From: UBA2266 sp964406945
Lineage (GTDB): Bacteria; Planctomycetota; Phycisphaerae; Sedimentisphaerales; Anaerobacaceae
NCBI GenBank assembly: GCA_964406945.1
Contig: CAYOTO010000016.1
Location: 8,603-72,602, forward strand
DNA: 64,000 nt
Reading direction: 5' to 3'
Position numbers and translations under genes: made by a program. Shown in pieces: positions 1-8,912 of the stretch. The notes under the pieces were generated by a model. It was not told where the DNA came from and ran no database searches. It was given only the letters and a program-made list of their open reading frames with translations. Positions within the stretch are counted from its first letter, which is position 1. The number at the start of each line of letters is the position of its first letter.

Positions 1-1
1 C

Positions 2-814
2 CCCCTCGCCAAAGAGGGCGCCGTTTACGTGGGCTCCCGGGATGGCTTTCTGTATGCACTGGATGCCGGGACCGGGACCCTGAACTGGAAATACGAGACG
101 GACGCGGAAATACTCGGGGCTGCGAACTGGACCAGATCGCCGGACACCAACGACCTCCAGATCGTAGTCGGCAGCTACGACAATCTCCTGCACTGTGTGG
201 ACGCCAACAGCGGCAAACCGGCCTGGACGTTCGAATCCGGATACTACATCAACGGCTCGCCCTCAGTGGGAGATAATCTGGTGGCATTCGGCGGCTGCGA
301 CGCGCTGATCCATGTAGTCTCGCTTGCCGACGGCAATGAAGTCGCCCAGATCGAAGCCGATGCCTACATTGCCGGAACCGGGGCATTCTATGAGGACAAG
401 ATATACATAGGCAATTACGAACAGGTTTTTCTGGCCGTCGACGTATCCAAACGTGAAGTTCTGTGGAGATATCAGGGCAAAGGAGCCTTCTATGCATCGC
501 CCGCCATTACCGATGAGGTCGTCATAGCATGCGGCCGCGACCGAATCGTCAGGTCACTGGACCGCCGGACAGGCGACGAGATCTGGACTTTCAAAGCTCT
601 TGATGATGTGGACAGCTCGCCCGTAGTATGCGGCGACAAAGTCGTGGTCGGGTCAAACGACGGACGGCTCTACATGCTTAGGCTCGCCGACGGCAAAAAA
701 GTCTGGTCGTACGACTTCGGCAGCGCCGTAGCCTCTTCGCCGGCAGTTGCACAGGGGCGGGTTATCGTGGGCTGTGATGACGGGTTCCTATACGCATTCG
801 GCCCAAAACGTTGA
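2..814 (+). CDS. PQQ-like beta-propeller repeat protein, 5' end outside window
   Basis: The reading frame is open from the first base, and the codons before the internal GTG at 29 already encode propeller sequence (VYVGSRDGFLYALD). The gene therefore starts to the left of the window. About 270 residues are visible. They hold at least five repeats of the pattern VxVGSxDGxLYxLDxxTG followed by W, typical of PQQ-like (PF13360) blades. No catalytic residues of PQQ dehydrogenases are seen, so the domain is probably a structural or binding propeller, acting outside the cytoplasm by analogy with relatives. It ends 17 bases before the glycosyltransferase start and is followed by an ABC transporter and another propeller gene, all on the same strand, so co-transcription is likely. 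The substrate cannot be told from sequence. Confidence 0.85.
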   Translation, partial: PLAKEGAVYVGSRDGFLYALDAGTGTLNWKYETDAEILGAANWTRSPDTNDLQIVVGSYDNLLHCVDANSGKPAWTFESGYYINGSPSVGDNLVAFGGCDALIHVVSLADGNEVAQIEADAYIAGTGAFYEDKIYIGNYEQVFLAVDVSKREVLWRYQGKGAFYASPAITDEVVIACGRDRIVRSLDRRTGDEIWTFKALDDVDSSPVVCGDKVVVGSNDGRLYMLRLADGKKVWSYDFGSAVASSPAVAQGRVIVGCDDGFLYAFGPKR

Positions 815-831
815 CGCACGGAGACAGACCG

Positions 832-2130
832 ATGAAGATCGTTCAAATTTCACCGGGATCCGGAAATAACTATTACTGCGAGAATTGCCTGCGGGACGCC
901 GCTCTGATCAAAGCCATGCGCAGTCTGGGCCACGACGTGATCGTAGTCCCACTGTATCTGCCGCTCCAGGTCGACAAGGAGGAACTCGAACCCGAAACAC
1001 CCGTTTTTTTCGGCGGCGTTAACGTCTATTTACAGCAAAAGCTGGGCCTGTTCCGCAAGACTCCCCGCTGGTTGGATCGCGCGCTCGATTCGCGTCGGCT
1101 GCTCAGATGGGCCGGTCGCAAAGAAGGGATGACCAACGCACGGGACCTTGCCGAAACCACAATTTCGATGCTTTCAGGCGAGCAGGGCCGGCAGGTAAAA
1201 GAACTGCAGCGATTGATTCAATGGCTGGATACGCCGGAGAACCGGCCCGACATTGTGTGCCTTTCTAACGTGCTGCTGAGTGGCCTGGCGCCGACTATCA
1301 AGGATCGGCTGAAAGTGCCGGTAGTGTGTCTGCTGCAGGACGAGGAGGGCTTTCTAGACAGTCTGCCGAAACCATACGCCGAGCAGGCATGGAAGATTGC
1401 CTCTGAGAAGTGCAGGAAAGTAGATCTTTTCGTTGCAGTCAGCCGTTTCTACGGCGAACTGATGCGCGCCAGACTCGGCCTTACCGACGGAAGATTGCGG
1501 ACCGTCTACATGGGTATACCGCTGGACGACTTCAAGTCGGTCAAACCGTACAAGGGCGACCCGACCATCGGCTTTCTTTCACGAATGTGTCCTGATAAAG
1601 GTCTGGACCTGCTTGTCGAAGCCTTTTTGCGTCTGAAAAACAACGGCGGCCATCCAAATCTGAAGCTGAAGGTTGCAGGGGGAAAGCTCGGTACCGACCG
1701 GAAGTTTGTGGAAGCCAATAAATCCAGAATCCAGAAGGCCGGCTTCGGTAATGACGCGGAGTTCTACGAAGACTTCGGACGCGAAACTAAACGCAAGATG
1801 CTCGAAACGCTTACGGTGGTAGCCGTGCCGGAAAGGCATCATGTCGCCTGCGGTCTGTACGTGCTGGAGGCCCTGGCCGCCGGGGTTCCGGTTGTTCAAC
1901 CGGCCAGCGGCGTCTTTCCCGAACTTGTCGAAATGACCGGCGGTGGCGTTCTCTACGAGCACGGCAATGTAGATGCCCTGGCTGAGGCCCTGAACGATCT
2001 TCTTGTCGACAACAGCAGGGCCCGCAAGCTTGGTCAGACCGGCAAGAAAACGGTCTTCGAGAAATTCGACATAGAACAAACCGCGGCCGAACTGGTCGGT
2101 ACGTTTCAAACAGTCGCCGAATCATCTTAA
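832..2130 (+). CDS. GT4-type glycosyltransferase
   Basis: A 432-residue protein with the two-domain layout of family GT4 glycosyltransferases, which move a sugar from a nucleotide-sugar donor to an acceptor. The N-terminal half begins MKIVQISPGSG; the C-terminal half has GFLSRMCPDKGLDLLVEAF and GLYVLEALAAGVPVV, the donor-binding part. I chose ATG 832 rather than TTG 811 because GGAGA lies 7 bases upstream and TTG overlaps the stop of the previous gene. The usual E-x7-E pair is incomplete: the second Glu is residue 346, but the position of the first (residue 338) is Val. That could mean an altered donor site. It sits between a propeller gene and an ABC transporter, which suggests a role in making a cell-envelope glycan, but acceptor and donor are unknown. 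Confidence 0.8.
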   Translation: MKIVQISPGSGNNYYCENCLRDAALIKAMRSLGHDVIVVPLYLPLQVDKEELEPETPVFFGGVNVYLQQKLGLFRKTPRWLDRALDSRRLLRWAGRKEGMTNARDLAETTISMLSGEQGRQVKELQRLIQWLDTPENRPDIVCLSNVLLSGLAPTIKDRLKVPVVCLLQDEEGFLDSLPKPYAEQAWKIASEKCRKVDLFVAVSRFYGELMRARLGLTDGRLRTVYMGIPLDDFKSVKPYKGDPTIGFLSRMCPDKGLDLLVEAFLRLKNNGGHPNLKLKVAGGKLGTDRKFVEANKSRIQKAGFGNDAEFYEDFGRETKRKMLETLTVVAVPERHHVACGLYVLEALAAGVPVVQPASGVFPELVEMTGGGVLYEHGNVDALAEALNDLLVDNSRARKLGQTGKKTVFEKFDIEQTAAELVGTFQTVAESS

Positions 2131-2142
2131 CGAGGCTCAATT

Positions 2143-2826
2143 ATGCTCGAGTTGGTTAACGTGTCAAAAAGCTATGAATCGCCTGCGGGCGCCGAAGATG
2201 TCAGCGTGCTCAGCCAAATCAACTTAGAGGTCGAGCAGGGCAGGGCCATCGCAATCGTAGGCCCCTCGGGCTGCGGCAAAAGCACCCTTCTCAATATCAT
2301 GGGGGGGCTCGACAAGCCTTCCACGGGCAAAGTCTTGCTGGACGATGAGGACCTCAGCTCCCTGAATGAAAAACAACTGGCGTCGGTAAGAAACAGACGC
2401 ATCGGCTTTGTTTTCCAACTGCACCACCTTCTGCCCCAGTGCACTGTGCTGGAGAACGTACTTGTTCCGACTCTGGCCGGTAGAGGCAGCACCCCGGATG
2501 CACAGGACCGCGCCGTGGAATTGCTGGAGCGGGTGGGTTTGAAAGATCAACTCCAGCACAGACCGGGAGAGCTTTCCGGCGGGCAGCGACAGCGAGTGGC
2601 CGTCGTCAGGGCTTTGATTAACAAACCCGGACTGCTGCTGGCGGACGAACCTACCGGATCGCTGGACAAGGCCACCGCCGAAAACATAGCCCAACTGCTC
2701 GTCGAGCTGAACCAAAGCGAAAAGGTGTCCTTAATCGTGGTAACACATTCCCAGGGCCTTGCCGGGCACATGAACGAAGTCTACGAACTGACAGACGGAA
2801 CTCTCAAAGTGGGGGCCAATGCCTGA
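2143..2826 (+). CDS. ABC transporter ATPase, LolD/MacB type
   Basis: A 227-residue ATPase with every ABC landmark: Walker A GPSGCGKST at about residues 40-48, signature LSGGQRQRV near 145, and Walker B LLLADEPTGS near 165 followed by the H-loop in VVTHS. The sequence pattern and length fit the LolD/MacB/FtsE branch, whose members power permeases that act on lipoproteins, peptides or the cell wall rather than classic solute import. Its TGA overlaps the ATG of the next gene, an FtsX-domain permease, by one base, so the two are translationally coupled and form one transporter. There is no substrate-binding protein in the operon. The exact substrate is unknown. Confidence 0.92.
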   Translation: MLELVNVSKSYESPAGAEDVSVLSQINLEVEQGRAIAIVGPSGCGKSTLLNIMGGLDKPSTGKVLLDDEDLSSLNEKQLASVRNRRIGFVFQLHHLLPQCTVLENVLVPTLAGRGSTPDAQDRAVELLERVGLKDQLQHRPGELSGGQRQRVAVVRALINKPGLLLADEPTGSLDKATAENIAQLLVELNQSEKVSLIVVTHSQGLAGHMNEVYELTDGTLKVGANA

Positions 2827-5800
2827 TGAGTCTTTGGAAGCTTGCAAGAGAGAGTCTCGCATTCTACCGGCGGACTGGCCTTGGAGTTGTGCTGGCGGCC
2901 GTGGTAAGCACCGCCGTCCTGACGGGTGCTCTGGTGGTCGGCGATTCGGTCAACTACAGCCTAAGACGAATGGTCGACATGCGCCTCGGACGGACACAAC
3001 TGGCCGTAATACCGCAGAACCGCTTTTTCACCTCCGCACTGGCCGACCGGCTGGCATCGGAGTTGAACACGCAGGTTGCACCGATACTGCAGTTGCGGGG
3101 ATTGTCCACCAGCGGCGACGGCCGGGAGCACGCCAACCGCGTGGCCGTACTGGGCGTGGACCGGCGTTTTTTCGACGTGGGGCGCAGCGACAATCCCTTT
3201 GACTCCAACTGGACCGACGGAATTGTGATAAACGAACCGCTCGCCGAGAAACTGGCTGTCAAAATAGGCGACGAAGTTGTGCTTCGTGTCGCCAAGCCCA
3301 GTGTAATGCCTCGCGACGTACCACTGACGCCCGACTCGGATATGTCCGTCGCATCCCGCCTCGTCGTACGAGAAATACTCACCGAAGACGGATTTGGCCT
3401 TTTCAACCTTCAGGCTAATCAGGTGGCGCCTTTCAATGCATTCGTGCCGTTGCAATGGCTTCAGCAGCAGGCCGAACAGCCCGAAAGGGCCAATATGCTG
3501 CTGGCGGCAACGCCGGACGGCGGGGCGTTGACTACGGAAGGAGCCAATACAGCAATCGAGAAAAACTGGAAGCTCGGCGACGCGAACCTCCAGTTGAATA
3601 CCTTACCCGACGGCCAATTGGAGATAAGAAGCAGTCGTGTATTCATCGAGGAAAGACTCGCCGAGGCGGCCCTGAACGCCGGTGAAAATGCCCGCGGCAT
3701 TCTGACATATTTCGTCAATGAGCTGAAAATCGGCGACAGAGCCACACCCTATTCAACGGTGGCCGCACTGGGAGGTGATGGCGGCGGGATTATTCCAGCC
3801 GATATGTCCGACGATGAGATTGTGATAAACGAGTGGCTGGCAGGCGATACCGGTGCGAAGGCGGGCGACCGGCTCACGATGAAATATTTTGTCATAGGTC
3901 CGACCAGAAAACTCATCGAAAAACAGAGTAGTTTCACAATCCGGTCTGTCATACCAATAACCGGCCCGGCTGCGGATAAGAGCCTGATGCCCGACTATCC
4001 GGGCCTCGCGGATGTGGACAACTGCCGGGATTGGCAGCCCGGTATTCCCATCGACCTTGACCTAATACACGATGAAGACGAGCAGTACTGGGACCAGTAT
4101 CGCGGTACGCCCAAGGCATTCGTTACGCTCGACGCCGGACAGTCGATGTGGGGCAATCGCTACGGCAAGCTGACCATGGTCCGCTACGACAAATCCGGTC
4201 CCGATGGCGAACAGATCGCCTCTGACGTGCTCGAAGCCGTCGATCCGGCCCGTGTCGGACTGTTCTTTCAGCCCGTCAGAGATAGAGGAATGAAAGCCAG
4301 CAGGCAGGGCACCGACTTCGGTCAGCTTTTTCTGGGCCTGAGCATGTTTCTAATAGCCGCGGCCCTGGTGCTGATGGCTTTGATCTTTGTCTTCGGCATA
4401 GAGCGCCGAACGCAGCAGGTTGGAATGCTGCTGGCCGTCGGTCTCAGGCCCGGCCGGATCAAGCGTCTGCTGATGCTGGAAGGGGCTATCCTGGCCTGTG
4501 CGGGTGTGCTGCTGGGCACATTCGCCGCTCTCGGCTACACTCGGGCAATGATCTTCGGACTGGCTACTCTCTGGAGTTCGGCGGTCGCCGGTTCGGCTAT
4601 ATATTTCCACTACGAGTATGCAACTCTCATTATTGGTGCACTTGCGACTCTGGCAATCTCGCTTTTTGCGATGTATCTGACCTTGCGCAAGCAGGCATCC
4701 CGGCCCGCCCGGGAGCTGCTGGCAGGCCAGTTGGAATGGCAGTTTTTCGTAACAAAGAAGATCCCAAGCGGCCGAATCGGGCTGATAATCGCCGCAATAG
4801 GCCTCACGCTGGCAGCGGTCTTAATCTCCACTGCAGGCTCCGGGAGCAGCTCGGCGGTTGCGGGCGCGTTCTTCGGTGCAGGCGCAAGCCTGCTGCTTGC
4901 TGCGATCGGATTGGCTCACGCTGTCTTGAGCAGAATCGCACGCGGACGCCACAAGCCAATGCAGTCGCTTGCAGGGCTTGGTCTTAGAAACTCGACAAGA
5001 AGAAAAGGCAGAAGCCTGGCGGTGTTCGGTCTGCTTGCCTGCGGCGTATTCCTGATTGTTTCGGTGGGCGCAAATCGCCAGAACCCTATGGCCGACGCCG
5101 ACGAAAGGGATTCTGGAACGGGTGGTTTTCAGTTCTATGCCGAGTCGGCGGTGAGCATTCTGCACGACCTCTCAAGCAAACAGGGCCGCGAGGCCATGGA
5201 CCTGGATGATTCCGAGTTGCAGGACGTCAAAATAGTACAGATGCGCCTCCACGAGGGCGATGATGCGAGTTGTTTCAATCTCAACCGGGCCCAGAAACCA
5301 GCTCTTTTAGGGGTAAATCCGGCACAACTGGCCCAGCGCAACGCTTTTTCGTTTGCCGCCGCTCCGCAGCAGAAAGACAAGGAACCCTGGCTCGCACTTT
5401 CCGATACAAACGATTCCGATGTGATCGGCGCCGTCGCCGACCAGGCGACCGTTATGTGGGCGCTGGGCAAAAAGGTCGGAGACGAGCTTGATTACGTCGA
5501 CGAAAAGGGCAGACCGTTCAAGGTCAGGCTGGTAGGCACCCTCAAGAATTCAATTATGCAGGGAAGGCTCATAATCGACGAAAGCCGATTCAAGCAGCGA
5601 TTCCCCTCAGAAGACGGCTACAGAGTCTTTCTCCTGGACGCCCCGGATAAAAAAGCCGCGGATGCCGCCGAAGAACTGGCTGCCGCCCTTCAGGACTACG
5701 GCTTTTACATGACTCCGACCATAGAGCGTCTTGCAGCGTTCAATTCCGTGCAGAATACGTATTTGTCGATTTTTCAGATGCTGGGCGGTCTGGGGCTGAT

Positions 5801-6137
5801 TCTGGGCAGTATAGGCCTGGGTCTGGTGGTTTTGCGGAATGTATTGGATAGAAGAGGTGAACTGGCGATGCTCAGAGCCGTAGGATTCGAGAAAGCAACC
5901 CTCAAGAGGATGCTTTTGCACGAGCACTGGGAGCTGCTGGCCGGTGGAATTGCCGCCGGAGTAATTTCGGCGGTGATAGCAGTAATGCCGGCCCTTGGGT
6001 CGCCCGGTGCCGAAGTACCGTACATTCCGCTGCTGATTACAGTTGCGGCGATAGCGGTAAGTGGTATCATGTGGATATGGCTTGCTACGACTCTGGCGTT
6101 GTCCGGAAGAATGATAGATGCTTTGAGGAACGAGTAG
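2826..6137 (+). CDS. FtsX-domain ABC transporter permease, large
   Basis: A 1103-residue membrane protein that pairs with the ATPase upstream (one-base overlap). One transmembrane helix lies near residues 18-40. A long extracytoplasmic region of about 450 residues follows, then the first FtsX domain (from about 499; RRTQQVGMLLAVGLRPGRIK is its coupling-helix region). Additional helices occur around 590-700, then a second soluble part, and the last FtsX domain begins near 975 (GELAMLRAVGFEKATLKRM). This duplicated arrangement, in one chain, resembles the fused LolC/E-type or MacB-like permeases seen in Planctomycetota; a single polypeptide could replace a dimer. It ends directly before the next ATG at 6138. 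Likely role: mechanotransmission or extraction of an envelope substrate, possibly linked to the neighbouring propeller proteins. Confidence 0.9.
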   Translation: MSLWKLARESLAFYRRTGLGVVLAAVVSTAVLTGALVVGDSVNYSLRRMVDMRLGRTQLAVIPQNRFFTSALADRLASELNTQVAPILQLRGLSTSGDGREHANRVAVLGVDRRFFDVGRSDNPFDSNWTDGIVINEPLAEKLAVKIGDEVVLRVAKPSVMPRDVPLTPDSDMSVASRLVVREILTEDGFGLFNLQANQVAPFNAFVPLQWLQQQAEQPERANMLLAATPDGGALTTEGANTAIEKNWKLGDANLQLNTLPDGQLEIRSSRVFIEERLAEAALNAGENARGILTYFVNELKIGDRATPYSTVAALGGDGGGIIPADMSDDEIVINEWLAGDTGAKAGDRLTMKYFVIGPTRKLIEKQSSFTIRSVIPITGPAADKSLMPDYPGLADVDNCRDWQPGIPIDLDLIHDEDEQYWDQYRGTPKAFVTLDAGQSMWGNRYGKLTMVRYDKSGPDGEQIASDVLEAVDPARVGLFFQPVRDRGMKASRQGTDFGQLFLGLSMFLIAAALVLMALIFVFGIERRTQQVGMLLAVGLRPGRIKRLLMLEGAILACAGVLLGTFAALGYTRAMIFGLATLWSSAVAGSAIYFHYEYATLIIGALATLAISLFAMYLTLRKQASRPARELLAGQLEWQFFVTKKIPSGRIGLIIAAIGLTLAAVLISTAGSGSSSAVAGAFFGAGASLLLAAIGLAHAVLSRIARGRHKPMQSLAGLGLRNSTRRKGRSLAVFGLLACGVFLIVSVGANRQNPMADADERDSGTGGFQFYAESAVSILHDLSSKQGREAMDLDDSELQDVKIVQMRLHEGDDASCFNLNRAQKPALLGVNPAQLAQRNAFSFAAAPQQKDKEPWLALSDTNDSDVIGAVADQATVMWALGKKVGDELDYVDEKGRPFKVRLVGTLKNSIMQGRLIIDESRFKQRFPSEDGYRVFLLDAPDKKAADAAEELAAALQDYGFYMTPTIERLAAFNSVQNTYLSIFQMLGGLGLILGSIGLGLVVLRNVLDRRGELAMLRAVGFEKATLKRMLLHEHWELLAGGIAAGVISAVIAVMPALGSPGAEVPYIPLLITVAAIAVSGIMWIWLATTLALSGRMIDALRNE

Positions 6138-7559
6138 ATGCAGCAGCGGTCAAGTTGTTTGAAAAGAAACAGGGGCGGCATTCTGGTTTGGGTAATACCC
6201 ATTTGTCTTGCCGCCGTTGGCGCTGTGCTGCTGTACCACTGGCTCGATTATGAAACCGAAATGCAGTTCGCCGAGCGTGTTCCGGACCCGAACGCCGGCA
6301 GCGGCATGGATGACGGCACCGCGGGCGAGATCGTCGGTAAGCTGGTTTCAATGGACGGCGTACCGGCCGACATCGAAGGATCATGGCCCCAGTTTCGCGG
6401 AAAAAACCGCGATGCCATACTCGCCGACGAAACAAACCTGGCCCGGGACTGGCCGCCGGAGGGACCGCGCGTTCTATGGACAATCGACGTGGGCATGGGC
6501 TACGCCGGGGCCGCGATCTCGAAAGGGCGGGCCTACGTCGTGGATTATGACGTCGAGAATAAACGCGACGTAATCCGCTGCCTGTCGCTGCAGGACGGAC
6601 GTGATATATGGCAGTATTCGTACGGGGTGAAGGTAAAGCCCAACCATGGCGTCAGCCGCACCATTCCCACCGTTACCGACAAATACGTGATCTCCATGGG
6701 GCCGAAATGCCACGTTACCTGCCTGGATGCCGAAACAGGCGAGCAACAGTGGTTGCTGAATCTGGTCAAGGACTACGGCGCAAAGGTTCCCGCCTGGTAT
6801 GCCGGGCAGTGCCCGCTGGTTGATGACGGCAAGGTAATTCTCGGCGTCGGCGGCGATGCCCTGGTAATGGCGGTTGATCCGAATTCAGGCGAGGTCGTAT
6901 GGCAGAGCGAAAACCCCAAGAACTGGCTGATGACGCACAGTTCGCTTGTTCCGGTCGATGTGGGCGGCAGGAAAATCTACATTTATTGTGCCAGCGGCGG
7001 TATTGTGGGTGTTTCGGCCGACGACGGGCAAATCGTCTGGGAGTACCCCGACTGGAAGATTCGAATTGCCAATGTTCCGACGCCTGTTCCGGTCGGATCG
7101 GGCAGGGTATTCTTTTCAGGCGGTTACAATGCGGGCAGCCTGATGCTCGAACTTACCGAAGAGAACGGTTCAATAACCGCCACAGAGATATTCAGACACA
7201 AGGCTTCGACGTTCGGTTCAGATCAGCAGACGCCTGTCTTTTACGAAGGGCATATCTACGGAGTACGCCCGGACAAACAGCTTGTCTGTATGGATATGGA
7301 AGGCAACATCCTCTGGACAAGCACAAACGAAAACAAGTTCGGGCTTGGGCCCTATACTATTGTTAACGGCATCATATACGTGATGGACGACGAGGGCGTA
7401 CTGACCATGGTCGAGGCTACGCCCAACGCCTACGTTCAGCTTGATCAGGCCGATATTCTCGAAGGCCATGAATCGTGGGGGCCGATGGCGGCGGCCGCCG
7501 GAAGACTCATAGTAAGAGATATGTATACGATGGCCTGCGTGGACATAAGCAAACAGTAA
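6138..7559 (+). CDS. Membrane-anchored PQQ-like beta-propeller protein
   Basis: A 473-residue protein whose ATG follows the permease stop with no gap. A single hydrophobic helix (about residues 14-35, LVWVIPICLAAVGAVLLYHW) is followed by a region with WPQFRGKNRDAIL, the motif that opens many planctomycete propeller proteins, and then by PQQ-like blades such as VTCLDAETGEQQW and VMAVDPNSGEVVW. The topology suggests an N-terminal anchor with the propeller outside the cytoplasmic membrane. No PQQ-dehydrogenase active-site residues are recognisable, so enzymatic activity should not be assumed. It closes the run of genes that began left of the window; the next gene has its own promoter 11 bases after the stop. 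Confidence 0.85.
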   Translation: MQQRSSCLKRNRGGILVWVIPICLAAVGAVLLYHWLDYETEMQFAERVPDPNAGSGMDDGTAGEIVGKLVSMDGVPADIEGSWPQFRGKNRDAILADETNLARDWPPEGPRVLWTIDVGMGYAGAAISKGRAYVVDYDVENKRDVIRCLSLQDGRDIWQYSYGVKVKPNHGVSRTIPTVTDKYVISMGPKCHVTCLDAETGEQQWLLNLVKDYGAKVPAWYAGQCPLVDDGKVILGVGGDALVMAVDPNSGEVVWQSENPKNWLMTHSSLVPVDVGGRKIYIYCASGGIVGVSADDGQIVWEYPDWKIRIANVPTPVPVGSGRVFFSGGYNAGSLMLELTEENGSITATEIFRHKASTFGSDQQTPVFYEGHIYGVRPDKQLVCMDMEGNILWTSTNENKFGLGPYTIVNGIIYVMDDEGVLTMVEATPNAYVQLDQADILEGHESWGPMAAAAGRLIVRDMYTMACVDISKQ

Positions 7560-7569
7560 AACGGCTTTA

Positions 7570-7598
7570 TTGAACGGGCTTGCGGGCTTTGCTATAAT
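7570..7598 (+). promoter_or_regulatory. Sigma-70-type promoter of the redox operon
   Basis: TTGAAC at 7570-7575 and TATAAT at 7593-7598 are separated by exactly 17 bases. The match is five of six bases at -35 and six of six at -10. Transcription would begin near 7605, about 30 bases before the ATG at 7635. This places a transcription start between the ABC/propeller operon and the Fe-S gene set downstream. Confidence 0.75.
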
Positions 7599-7634
7599 CC
7601 CAAGCTGTTAATCTTGAATTTCGTGAGGTCTCTG

Positions 7635-8675
7635 ATGCAGAGGCAAACAGCCGCAGCAAACATGAAAACAGTCGTAACTATCGTGATAGTCCTGGCGGTA
7701 GTCGTCGGTATCGGTGCGATTTTAATTCTCGACACCACCGGCAAGAGCGGCAGCGGTCTGGGCCGGGAATTTACTTATGATCTGGAAAAGCTGGCCAGGA
7801 TCGATCCGAATATGATTCTCTACGAGGAATCGGTAACCCCTTTTCAAACGGAGATGGCCGCATCCAGAGCAGTCGCCACCGGCCCGAACGGCTCCATCTA
7901 CATCGCAGGCGACGAAGAGATCCGGATTTTCGATGAAACCGGCGACCTGCAGAAGGTAATGCAGCTAGGCAGCCGGCCGCGATGTCTTGCCGTCGCACCC
8001 GACTCAAAAGTTTACGTGGGCATGAAAGATCACGTAGAAGTATTTGATGAAAAGGGCACCAACCTCGGTACGTGGCCGTCGCTGGGTGAGAAAGCAGTCG
8101 TTACCAGCGTGGCGGTTTACAAGAACAATGTGTTTGTGGCCGACGCCGGCAATCGCATAGTCAAAAGGTACACAACTTCCGGCGAACTTCTTAACGAAAT
8201 CGGGCGACGCGATCCCGAAAAAGGAATTGACGGTTTCGTGATTCCCAGCCCTTATTTCGACCTGGCGGTTGCAGGCGACGGACTCCTGCGAGTGTGCAAC
8301 TCCGGCATGCACCGGATCGAGGCATACACCTTCGACGGCAGTCTGGAGTTTTTCTGGGGTAAATTCGGGGCAAGCCTCGAAGGTTTCGTGGGCTGCTGCA
8401 ATCCCGTCAATTTCGCGATGCTGTCCGACGACAGCTTCATAACCTGCGAAAAAGGCCTAACAAGGGTGAAGCTCTACAGCCCCGAAGGATCGATGGTTGG
8501 TGCGGTCGCCGGACCCGCGCAGTTACTCGACGGAGGCGCCTGCAGTATATGCAGCACCCCCGATGAATGCCAGTCCGGGGGGTTCGATGTAGCAGTGGAC
8601 GATCAGGACAGGGTATTGGTCCTCGATACGATTAAGAACAGGGTCAGAATCTTCACACGGAAGCAGGGTGGATAA
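7635..8675 (+). CDS. Membrane-anchored NHL/6-bladed beta-propeller protein
   Basis: A 346-residue protein with an N-terminal helix at about residues 12-34 (VVTIVIVLAVVVGIGAILIL) and an NHL-type propeller: repeated stretches such as AVATGPNGSIYIAGDEEIRI, NNVFVADAGNRIVKRY and DVAVDDQDRVLVLD. ATG 7635 is preferred over TTG 7614 because GAGG lies 7 bases upstream and the signal anchor then starts properly. NHL propellers usually bind proteins, RNA or ligands; no catalytic function is implied. It is the first gene behind the near-consensus promoter at 7570 and abuts the 78-residue cysteine protein. A cluster of cysteines near the C-terminus (CSICSTPDEC) and a CC pair in GFVGCCNPV are unusual for the family and could bind a metal or form disulfides. 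Confidence 0.85.
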   Translation: MQRQTAAANMKTVVTIVIVLAVVVGIGAILILDTTGKSGSGLGREFTYDLEKLARIDPNMILYEESVTPFQTEMAASRAVATGPNGSIYIAGDEEIRIFDETGDLQKVMQLGSRPRCLAVAPDSKVYVGMKDHVEVFDEKGTNLGTWPSLGEKAVVTSVAVYKNNVFVADAGNRIVKRYTTSGELLNEIGRRDPEKGIDGFVIPSPYFDLAVAGDGLLRVCNSGMHRIEAYTFDGSLEFFWGKFGASLEGFVGCCNPVNFAMLSDDSFITCEKGLTRVKLYSPEGSMVGAVAGPAQLLDGGACSICSTPDECQSGGFDVAVDDQDRVLVLDTIKNRVRIFTRKQGG

Positions 8676-8912
8676 ATGACGAAATTTACCGGAAAAGACA
8701 GGCGCCAGACAATGGTCGCGGCCGCTCGCTATGCCGCGGCTCTCGGTCTGGCCGCAACCGGCGCTTTTGCCGCCGTAAAACGCCGAATACTCGTGCGAAA
8801 CGGCGCTTGCGACAGGCGCGGTCTGTGTGCCGGATGTCGGGAATTGCAGGATTGTTCGCTGCCTCCCGCTGTTAATATGAAAGAGGCTCTCGAGAGAAGT
8901 GACAATGGCTGA
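8676..8912 (+). CDS. Small tetra-cysteine protein with twin-arginine-like leader
   Basis: I do not recognise this 78-residue protein. It has a positively charged start with a twin-arginine pair (DRRQTM, residues 8-13) and a hydrophobic stretch ending near residue 34, so it may be exported or anchored. The soluble tail carries four cysteines at 45, 51, 54 and 60 (C-x5-C-x2-C-x5-C), enough for one iron-sulfur cluster or a zinc site. The gene begins immediately after the upstream stop, and its last 8 bases overlap the next start at 8905, so it is translated together with the ferredoxin genes. The position between a propeller and a NapG-like ferredoxin suggests an electron-carrier or assembly role; this is inference only. 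Confidence 0.7.
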   Translation: MTKFTGKDRRQTMVAAARYAAALGLAATGAFAAVKRRILVRNGACDRRGLCAGCRELQDCSLPPAVNMKEALERSDNG

